This document shows, in pieces, positions 1 through 5,448 of a stretch of 5,448 bases of DNA. Under the pieces are notes generated by a model. It did no database searches and was not told where the DNA came from. It was given only the letters and a program-made list of their open reading frames with translations. The DNA is from Bacillota bacterium. Its GTDB lineage: Bacteria > Bacillota > Clostridia > Peptostreptococcales > Anaerovoracaceae. A program made the position numbers and the translations under genes. Location of the stretch: assembly GCA_029266295.1 (NCBI GenBank), contig JAQSXD010000287.1, forward strand, positions 1 to 5,448, read 5' to 3'. The stretch's first letter is position 1. Each line of letters starts with the position of its first letter.

Positions 1-12
1 AATCAGCGCTTC

Positions 13-585
13 CTAAATGTCAAATTGATTGATCATGCCAGCGGCCATTACATCCGCGATTGCAAGCCCCTGCTCTTCAATTCTGTCAAATATAATGCCA
101 TCGCTTATAAAATCTCCACTTAATCTGGCGGTCAACTCATCTCCGGTCATTTTTAGATGCTCATAGAGTAAGTTCTTCCATTCTTCTTCAGACCAGCAAG
201 GATTCATGCTTGCAAGGAATGTAGCTATGTGGTCTGCATTGGAATACCAGAGTCTGGTATACTGCTCCGCTACTTTCCCATTGCCTTTCATGGTTTGATC
301 CACAATTACAGCTGCTATTTTCAAATGCTCCTCCAGCAAGCTCCGAAACATCTCAGCTTTTTGCTTTCCATAGAAGACTTCAAGCACTTTTGAAAAATCT
401 GAGGGATTGCGAAGGAGCCGGTTCGTCGTAACTTCAAGATCAGGCAGCCCTGACAGCGTGCTGATCATAAACAGCCGCGTCCAATACATATGTTCCGTCC
501 ATAGTTTACGGAGTTCGTTCATCAGATTCATCTGGCCGTAATTCGCAAAATGATATTTCCAATAGCCTGCTGCAGTACCCACCAT
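13..585 (-). CDS. Helical protein of unknown function with three internal EH repeats
   Basis: The frame encodes 190 residues from the ATG at 585 to a TAG at 15-13. It resembles a family common in Paenibacillus, Bacillus and Clostridia that databases often label 'acetylglutamate kinase'. That label looks wrong, because no amino-acid-kinase glycine loops are visible; this comparison is from memory. The protein is rich in Leu, Trp, His and Glu and appears all-helical, with no clear signal peptide or membrane segment. It has three similar units: LRKLWTEH (residues 25-32), FRSLLEEH (80-87) and WKNLLYEH (136-143). Each ends in Glu-His and, in the first two, is followed 24 residues later by Arg-Leu. 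The start is uncertain. AAGGGG at 602-597 lies 11 nt before this ATG, and in-frame GTG (597), TTG (594) and TTG (591) codons lie upstream. ATGs at 531 and 522 would give a start close to the conserved region but lack a ribosome site. It lies downstream of the DUF3788 gene in the same direction and may be co-transcribed. The frame is confident, the function unknown. Confidence 0.8.
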   Translation of the reverse strand: MVGTAAGYWKYHFANYGQMNLMNELRKLWTEHMYWTRLFMISTLSGLPDLEVTTNRLLRNPSDFSKVLEVFYGKQKAEMFRSLLEEHLKIAAVIVDQTMKGNGKVAEQYTRLWYSNADHIATFLASMNPCWSEEEWKNLLYEHLKMTGDELTARLSGDFISDGIIFDRIEEQGLAIADVMAAGMINQFDI

Positions 586-699
586 AACCAACAACACCCC
601 TTATCCTAATCCCGCATTACTGATGCGCTTATTTCTACATGATATGCTTCATGATTCCATTTATAACCAGCGGGGATAGTTTTGGTTCAGCTGAAAGCG

Positions 700-1146
700 T
701 CAGCTTTTGTTTTTTTGCTTTATGCGCAATGCGATAAGCTTTTTAACATCCTCAAGAATCTCACCACTTGTGACCTGGATCATCAGCCAACGTCCTCCAC
801 AGGAAAATGGCGTATTCTCATACAACTGCCGTATATATGGGGTAAATGCTCCGATGGAAATGCCCGCTTCTGCTTCGGCGGCTTCCTTGGCTCCAATCAC
901 CACAAGAACAATAAAAAAACCCTCCATTGGATAAATCGTGCATAATGACTTTCCGCTCTTTTGATATTTCACATTCCATCCAGGTTGTGCAGAGCAGCCG
1001 CTGTATGCAGCCTTCGGTTTCACATGATAACCATCCTCAAGATAACTTATCAGTTCTGTGTACAGTGGTTCTCCTTCCCCAATATAAGAATGAATATCCT
1101 GCGTTTCCGGTTCTCTGCTGCTGTCAAATAGCCTGCTCCATTCCAT
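700..1146 (-). CDS. DUF3788 family protein
   Basis: The product is 148 residues, a typical size for this small single-domain family of unknown function. The signature is the block at residues 54-73, containing QPGWNVKYQKSGKSL and then CTIYP. It is followed by a hydrophobic strand (FFIVLVVIG, 77-85) with KE at 87-88, a PYIRQLYENT segment (103-112), and a C-terminal WLMIQVT strand plus helix (120-142). The N-terminus has the family-like EWSRLF...EP pattern. No catalytic residues are established and there is no signal peptide or membrane segment, so it is probably cytosolic. I chose the ATG at 1146 because AAGGGGG sits 7 nt upstream. An in-frame ATG at 1173 would add nine residues but would place that ribosome site inside the gene. 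The gene has its own promoter (see 1247-1274), divergent from the dikinase-like gene. The family call is by recognition of the conserved block; the function is unknown. Confidence 0.88.
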   Translation of the reverse strand: MEWSRLFDSSREPETQDIHSYIGEGEPLYTELISYLEDGYHVKPKAAYSGCSAQPGWNVKYQKSGKSLCTIYPMEGFFIVLVVIGAKEAAEAEAGISIGAFTPYIRQLYENTPFSCGGRWLMIQVTSGEILEDVKKLIALRIKQKNKS

Positions 1147-1153
1147 TGTAATT

Positions 1154-1160
1154 CCCCCTT
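1154..1160 (-). promoter_or_regulatory. Ribosome binding site of the DUF3788 gene
   Basis: AAGGGGG on the minus strand ends 7 nt before the ATG at 1146. It selects this start over the in-frame ATG at 1173. Confidence 0.75.
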
Positions 1161-1195
1161 TTCTTTTGTACATGATCCTCGCACCGCCAAGCCAA

Positions 1196-1229
1196 AATTA
1201 ACCGATCATATGTGCGCACGGAATTAATT
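1196..1229 (-). other. Possible hairpin in the DUF3788 leader
   Basis: In the minus-strand transcript, AATTAATTCCG (1229-1219) can pair with CGGTTAATT (1204-1196). This forms nine base pairs with a two-base bulge and closes a 14-nt loop. The 8-bp palindrome GTGCGCAC (1219-1212) runs from the stem edge into the loop. The hairpin lies about 10 nt after the predicted transcription start and about 50 nt before the start codon. It has no U-tract and matches no riboswitch I recognise. The stem is mostly A-T, so it is weak. The inverted repeat is seen; a role is inference. Confidence 0.3.
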
Positions 1230-1246
1230 AGCACTTCACTTTATAT

Positions 1247-1274
1247 ATTATACCAGATTTGCACGATGTGGCAA
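1247..1274 (-). promoter_or_regulatory. SigmaA-type promoter for the DUF3788 gene
   Basis: On the minus strand, a -35 box TTGCCA (1274-1269) is followed by a 16-bp spacer and a perfect -10 box TATAAT (1252-1247). The -10 is extended by TGG immediately upstream. Transcription would start near 1240, giving a leader of about 95 nt. This is a strong match to the housekeeping consensus. Confidence 0.75.
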
Positions 1275-1382
1275 AATCTTGAATACACTGAATACTATTT
1301 TTAAATATATTCTGGTTTAAGTTTGAAGGCTAATTCGAAAGCAGAATCAGATTGTTTTGCTGCGTGGTCATATTTCCTAGTC

Positions 1383-1394
1383 ATTTAATTAAAT
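1383..1394. repeat. AT-rich perfect palindrome beside the plus-strand promoter
   Basis: ATTTAATTAAAT is a perfect 12-bp palindrome and overlaps a second one, TTAAATTTAA (1389-1398). Both lie immediately upstream of the extended -10 element of the large gene, where a -35 box and spacer would be. The position suits a repressor operator or an UP-like AT-rich element. AT-rich sequence makes chance palindromes common, so the role is only inferred. Confidence 0.35.
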
Positions 1395-1398
1395 TTAA

Positions 1399-1407
1399 TG
1401 GTATAAT
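1399..1407 (+). promoter_or_regulatory. Extended -10 promoter for the dikinase-like gene
   Basis: TGG followed by a perfect TATAAT (1402-1407) forms an extended -10 element. No good -35 box is present: the hexamer at 17-bp spacing is AGTCAT. Transcription would start near 1414, giving a leader of about 40 nt before the TTG start. A missing -35 box in an extended -10 promoter often means moderate or activator-dependent strength. Confidence 0.6.
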
Positions 1408-1439
1408 ATATTCAAGTTAACAATGCATACACATGGAAT

Positions 1440-1445
1440 GGAGGG
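1440..1445 (+). promoter_or_regulatory. Ribosome binding site of the dikinase-like gene
   Basis: GGAGGG ends 8 nt before the TTG at 1454 and is the reason that codon was chosen. The in-frame ATG at 1433 would add seven residues. It lacks an upstream purine-rich site and would put GGAGGG inside the gene. Confidence 0.75.
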
Positions 1446-1453
1446 ATTCACCA

Positions 1454-4400
1454 TTGAACACGTTTACATCGACAGCATTGGAAGTAAATTTAAGAAACAC
1501 ACAGAACAGCGAGCTCCAGATTCCCGTTGACCAGCGATGGTTTATTCAAATCTCAGAATCCAAGTGGGGAATTCATAAACGGGCAGAGGAATTTATCACT
1601 GAGCTGAACCACAAATATGTAAATTATCAATATGTCATAGAAGCACTTCACAATATCAGCTTAAATGACCTTTGGTTCTATAACACTTTGGATGAGTCGG
1701 AAAAAGCGCTCCGGGTTCTTTCAAATATTTTCAGGCAGCTGATTCATTCGGAACTCAACGAGCCACAAAGAGAGCTTCTGATCAAAACTGTCATCAAATT
1801 TATGGAGCGGCTGGTTACACTGGAGGAATTCCCCAGGTCGGTCATCTCAGAATGCCTTCATCTGATCTCTTTCGATATCAATGTTCACGAGCTGCCTTAT
1901 CTATTTAACTCCGGCTATTTCAAAACATATTTCGATAAATTGGCCCAGTTTCCGGAATATCGTGATGAGATCTTCCATATGACCCATGACATCCTGGAAA
2001 AATGCATACAATACTGGGAAAACAGTGCTGACATCAACATCTGGATGAGCAAAAAGAATCTTTTATTCTCCTCTTTGGATCAAGAAGCATTCAATGAAAT
2101 CGGCCCCCCCTTCTTTGATCGCCTGAAAATTGATCTGAATCTGGCTTCTGATTGGAAGGGCCTTTACGGGCTCATGTTCTTTAATGATATCTCAAACTAT
2201 TTTCGTAAATTTACAGATCGGTTTGAATCTGCGTTGGAAAAAATATACTATCTGCATTTCCTGCTTCAGCTGCCAGGCATGATCTACCTCAAGGATCACC
2301 TTCTTTATGACATGAACCGCTATCTCCGAAGCGTTCTGACAGAACTTAACGAAGATCAGATAGAAGCCTTCCTTGATACCATCATGATGCTGTTTCAAGA
2401 GCTGAAGCCCGGTCACGCGGGTACCGTACTGGACTGTATCCTCACGTTGGGAAAAGAGTTGATCAACACAGGGAACGAAAGCATTATCTCTCATTTTGTC
2501 AGAGGTCTGATTCATTCCGGCTTCCACCATCCTGGTCAGATCACGGTAAATGCCGACTGGCAGATCAAGATCAATGCAAATCATGTAAAGAACATTAAAG
2601 TGTGGCTGGAGCTCATCGAATATTCACCCTACGAGACACGGGAACTGCTGGAAGCTTTGATCGTCAATCTCAAGCTTGGAGGCATATTTATCTCCGACAC
2701 AGACCTCTTTCAGCGGGAGGTCACGAAACTTTTAAATTCCAACATCGAGCCGGTTTACAGGGAGATGAAGCAGCTGGCCAGGATTTTTCCCGTCTATTTT
2801 CGTGAAATCGGAGCGGAAGGCCGCCTGAGAGAAGTCACCACCACTGTGGATGAAATGTCAAGAAGGCAGGACCGACTCATTCACTTTCTGCGAAAGCAGG
2901 TTCATACGGAAAGCAATAATACGCATATTGAGCTGACCCGCAGGATCATCGGATACTGGCTTGAGGGTGATGCTTCCCTACTGAAAGAGCTGATCCCAGA
3001 GGATGTCTACAACTCCCTTGATCCCAAATCAGAATGGTTCCTTCAGGCTCACGAGGCAATGAAGGAACTTCCGAACTGTATGGGAGAGCCCTTCAATGCT
3101 CTTTGGAGCTGGGACGTTGATCGAATCAGACTGGTTCTCGATTCGCTTTCCTGTGGATCAGAAAGAGATCGAAAACGGATCCTCCTGCTGTTTGAAATTC
3201 ATTCCCTGCTTCTGGAGAAATATTCTCTGGAATCTGAGGATATCGTAACCATGCTGAAAAATTACCGATTTTTCAGCACCATCGAGCTTCAGGAACTCGG
3301 CAGTACACTGGAAAAGAACGACGCAGAGCTTTCCCTTCTGATTATCTATCGTTTTATGCGTCGGCTTAAGGACGTCATCTTAGATCCAAGAGAAAGCGTT
3401 GCGCTGGAGGATATCTATTATAAGCGACACATCGCCATCGGGATTCCTTCCATGTACGGTCAGTATATCGAAGCAAAATTTGAAGCACTGGGCTTGATGT
3501 TTCGACTCGAACGGGCAGCTTCCAAGTTGATGGGAGATCTTCTTCAGGGAATCAATCTGGAATACATTACTCAGAAAACGTTCCGCCGGATTCTTGATAT
3601 TCTGCTTCTATTCCGAGAAGGACTGGAATTGGACGGCATTACAAATCAGGGCTTCAACTCCAATATCGGAATGTTTCAGTACAGCCTTTCCTCCCCCAGT
3701 TTTTCTCTTGATCAATACATCAATCTTTTCCAGTTCATGGCGCAGGATATCAAGCAAATCATCAGCGAGTACTTCATTAACGTTTATGAGCGGCCATTGA
3801 AGGAAATCGTGCCTCAAATCCTTCAGTCAGACCGCACCATCGCCGCAGAAGAGTTAAAACAATATGCACAAATGGAATCCGAGAAATTCTTCCGCGAAAA
3901 CTTATCTTCAGCGTTCCTCGTGCAGGATCTGGATAATTTCATTACAAACATCCTAAGCACGATAAGGAGTATGGTTGAGACTTATTCCGATGAATTTATT
4001 AACAATGTCATGACGTATGATCCAGATTTAATCCTCAGCCCTCTTGGGAAGGAAACCCTCACCATGGATAATCCAGTGTTTCTGGGAGCGAAAGCATATT
4101 TTCTAAAGAAGCTGATTTCCCTTGGTTTTCGTGTTCCTCCTGGCTTTGTCCTTACCACCGAGCTATTCCGCCATAAAGATACAGTAATCCATCATCCCCA
4201 GATGAATCAGGAGCTGAATCAGTATATCTCTTCTGCCCTCAGCGAAATGGAAAAGGATACAGGGACAAAATACGGAAGTTCCGAGCAGCCATTGCTTTTC
4301 TCGGTACGTTCCGGCTCTTCGCTGTCACTCCCCGGCGCAATGAAAACGTTCCTGAATGTTGGGTTGAATGACGAAATCACAGAGGCCTTCGGGAAAAGAG

Positions 4401-5448
4401 AAGGATACCAGTGGACTGCTTGGGATTGCTACCGTCGGTTTTTTCAAAGCTGGGGTATGTTTTTCGGAATCGAGCGGGATGAATTCGATCAAGTGATGCA
4501 AGATCAGAAGACGAGATACGGTGTGGCACTGAAGATTCAGTTCACCCCTGAGCAGATGAAAGAGACCTGCAAAGCATACGAAAGGGTTCTCCTTGATCAT
4601 GAGATCCATATTGAAAAGGACCCCTTCCGCCAGCTTCGTCAGGCCATCCTGTGCGTCATCGATTCTTGGTCAGCTAAGAGTGCTGTATCCTACCGGAATC
4701 ATATGCAAATTGCGGATGAATGGGGAACGGCAGTCATCGTGCAAAAGATGATTCTCGGGAATCGTTCGTCTTCCTCGGGAACAGGAGTAGTTTTCACCAA
4801 TAGCCCCGTTAACGGCAAGAGTGGTATCAATCTTTATGGAGACTTTGCCGTGTGCAGTCAGGGAGAAGATGTGGTCTCGGGATTGGTCAATACACTGCCC
4901 ATCACAGAAACACAGCGCAAACACTACAACGGAGATGCTCCGTTTTCGTTGGAATCCGCATTTCCTGATATTTACGAAAAGCTTCTTGCTTCCGCTAGAC
5001 TGCTCATCGAGAAGCATGGTTTCGTTCATCAGGAGATTGAATTCACCTTCGAATCAGAAAACCCCGACAGCCTCTATCTCTTGCAAACCAGAAATCAAAA
5101 TCTAAAGAAGAAAAACAAAACCAGCATCTTTGCCCCTGGCTCAGAAGAGATGAAACTCGTTGGGAACGGTATCGGCATCGGAGGAGGTGCTCTGTCTGGT
5201 GCCATCGCTTTCACCATGGAGGATATCAAGCGGATACGACGTGAAATACCCGATGGTAAAATTATTGTGTGCAGGCCAGACACAGTACCGGATGATATCC
5301 CGCTGATCTTTGAATGCGACGGACTGATCACCGCCAAGGGAGGCGCCACCTCTCACGCTGCAGTCACTGCTGCAAGCCTTGGAAAGGTCTGCATTGTAAG
5401 CTGCAAAAGCATGCGGGTGAACGACGCAGATAAAACTTGTATTTTTAC
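1454..5448 (+). CDS. PPDK-type ATP-grasp/phosphohistidine enzyme with long helical N-terminus (partial)
   Basis: The frame is open for 1331 codons with no stop and runs off the window. Residues 1-~870 are soluble-looking and mostly helical, rich in Leu, Phe, Tyr and His, without signal peptide, membrane segment or a domain I can name. They include a Gly/Pro-containing stretch RHIAIGIPSMYGQY (658-671) followed by KFEALGL (675-681). Residues ~873-1215 are a PPDK_N ATP-grasp domain: LGAK (877-880, lysine equivalent to PPDK Lys22), VPPGF (894-898), SVRSG...LPGAM (950-963, Arg952 equivalent to Arg92), SGTGVVFTNSP (1108-1118), QGEDVVSG (1136-1143) and LLQTR (1209-1213). Residues ~1234-1331 are the swivel domain with GGATSHAAV and catalytic His1301. 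The Lys880-His1301 distance (421 residues) is close to that in classical PPDK (about 433). The expected role is ATP-dependent phosphorylation of His1301 and transfer to an acceptor, in the cytosol. The acceptor domain is not visible, so PPDK, PEP synthase or another dikinase-like activity all remain possible. The N-terminal extension is absent from classical PPDK (about 875 residues in total). Confidence 0.9.
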   Translation, partial: MNTFTSTALEVNLRNTQNSELQIPVDQRWFIQISESKWGIHKRAEEFITELNHKYVNYQYVIEALHNISLNDLWFYNTLDESEKALRVLSNIFRQLIHSELNEPQRELLIKTVIKFMERLVTLEEFPRSVISECLHLISFDINVHELPYLFNSGYFKTYFDKLAQFPEYRDEIFHMTHDILEKCIQYWENSADINIWMSKKNLLFSSLDQEAFNEIGPPFFDRLKIDLNLASDWKGLYGLMFFNDISNYFRKFTDRFESALEKIYYLHFLLQLPGMIYLKDHLLYDMNRYLRSVLTELNEDQIEAFLDTIMMLFQELKPGHAGTVLDCILTLGKELINTGNESIISHFVRGLIHSGFHHPGQITVNADWQIKINANHVKNIKVWLELIEYSPYETRELLEALIVNLKLGGIFISDTDLFQREVTKLLNSNIEPVYREMKQLARIFPVYFREIGAEGRLREVTTTVDEMSRRQDRLIHFLRKQVHTESNNTHIELTRRIIGYWLEGDASLLKELIPEDVYNSLDPKSEWFLQAHEAMKELPNCMGEPFNALWSWDVDRIRLVLDSLSCGSERDRKRILLLFEIHSLLLEKYSLESEDIVTMLKNYRFFSTIELQELGSTLEKNDAELSLLIIYRFMRRLKDVILDPRESVALEDIYYKRHIAIGIPSMYGQYIEAKFEALGLMFRLERAASKLMGDLLQGINLEYITQKTFRRILDILLLFREGLELDGITNQGFNSNIGMFQYSLSSPSFSLDQYINLFQFMAQDIKQIISEYFINVYERPLKEIVPQILQSDRTIAAEELKQYAQMESEKFFRENLSSAFLVQDLDNFITNILSTIRSMVETYSDEFINNVMTYDPDLILSPLGKETLTMDNPVFLGAKAYFLKKLISLGFRVPPGFVLTTELFRHKDTVIHHPQMNQELNQYISSALSEMEKDTGTKYGSSEQPLLFSVRSGSSLSLPGAMKTFLNVGLNDEITEAFGKREGYQWTAWDCYRRFFQSWGMFFGIERDEFDQVMQDQKTRYGVALKIQFTPEQMKETCKAYERVLLDHEIHIEKDPFRQLRQAILCVIDSWSAKSAVSYRNHMQIADEWGTAVIVQKMILGNRSSSSGTGVVFTNSPVNGKSGINLYGDFAVCSQGEDVVSGLVNTLPITETQRKHYNGDAPFSLESAFPDIYEKLLASARLLIEKHGFVHQEIEFTFESENPDSLYLLQTRNQNLKKKNKTSIFAPGSEEMKLVGNGIGIGGGALSGAIAFTMEDIKRIRREIPDGKIIVCRPDTVPDDIPLIFECDGLITAKGGATSHAAVTAASLGKVCIVSCKSMRVNDADKTCIF

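Larger units (their letters stand above)
1147..1453. other. Divergent intergenic region
   Basis: This 307-bp AT-rich stretch separates the DUF3788 gene (leftward) from the dikinase-like gene (rightward). It contains a promoter for each gene, both ribosome sites, an AT-rich palindrome and a possible leader hairpin, each listed separately. A tandem TGAATAC pair (1280-1286 and 1289-1295, 9-bp period) lies just upstream of the leftward -35 and could be a regulator site, but it is too short to assign. No credible small gene was found in either direction. Confidence 0.8.

Noticed and set aside
608..630. CGCAT/ATGCG hairpin between the two minus-strand genes, considered as a terminator or attenuator
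   Set aside because: The stem is only five base pairs, and in the direction of the flanking genes it is followed by GGATTAGG rather than a U-tract.
689..717. Stem-loop AGCTGA/TCAGCT followed by a T-rich run, resembling a plus-strand intrinsic terminator
   Set aside because: It lies across the stop codon of the minus-strand DUF3788 gene. The T-run is simply the complement of the lysine-rich C-terminal codons (KQKNK), the stem is only 6 bp, and no plus-strand gene ends here. On the minus strand no U-tract follows.
682..1151. Plus-strand open frames overlapping the DUF3788 gene
   Set aside because: They are antisense to a gene with a recognisable protein family, promoter and ribosome site. They have no family resemblance and read as shadow frames.
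1266..1304. Plus-strand mini-frame of 12 codons starting ATG TGG CAA
   Set aside because: It has no ribosome site, sits upstream of the plus-strand promoter and overlaps the -35 region of the leftward promoter.
1423..1530. Plus-strand frame of 35 codons starting at the ATG at 1423, considered as a leader peptide overlapping the large gene
   Set aside because: It has no ribosome site before its first ATG, and its composition reads as an out-of-frame copy of the start of the large gene. The GGAGGG site is placed for the TTG at 1454.
2103..2109. C-run in the large gene (GGC CCC CCC), considered as a frameshift site
   Set aside because: The reading frame continues without interruption through both sides, so there is no sign of a break or of programmed slippage.
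2192..5356. Several open frames of 67-130 codons on both strands inside the large gene
   Set aside because: All lie in other frames of the continuous dikinase-like coding sequence and lack ribosome sites or recognisable motifs.

Overview
The window looks like chromosomal DNA from a Bacillota (Firmicutes) bacterium. The evidence is AG-rich Shine-Dalgarno sites at 7-8 nt spacing, a TTG start, extended -10 promoters (TGGTATAAT), moderate GC, and protein families I associate with Clostridia and Paenibacillus-type genomes. The species cannot be fixed from this sequence. No RNA gene, insertion sequence, CRISPR array or phage gene was seen.

Left part (13-1146, minus strand): two small genes in the same direction. 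The upstream one (700-1146) is a DUF3788 protein. The downstream one (13-585) is an all-helical protein of unknown function with three internal copies of a unit of about 55 residues. They are separated by 114 nt and could share a transcript. No convincing terminator follows either gene.

Centre (1147-1453): a 307-bp divergent intergenic region. It holds a good minus-strand promoter for the DUF3788 gene, a plus-strand extended -10 promoter for the large gene, an AT-rich perfect palindrome beside the latter, and a possible hairpin in the DUF3788 leader. The two promoters carry the same 13-mer in mirror orientation.

Right part (1454 to the window edge, plus strand): one very long open frame, at least 1331 codons and cut off by the window end. 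Its last ~460 residues are clearly the ATP-grasp nucleotide-binding domain and the phosphohistidine swivel domain of a pyruvate phosphate dikinase (PPDK)-type enzyme. The first ~870 residues are a helical region matching no domain I can name. The expected chemistry is ATP-dependent phosphorylation of His1301 followed by transfer to an acceptor. The acceptor cannot be decided, because the part that would carry a PEP/pyruvate barrel, if there is one, lies outside the window. This fusion is the most interesting item here. Nothing in the sequence ties the two minus-strand genes to it functionally apart from the shared promoter region.
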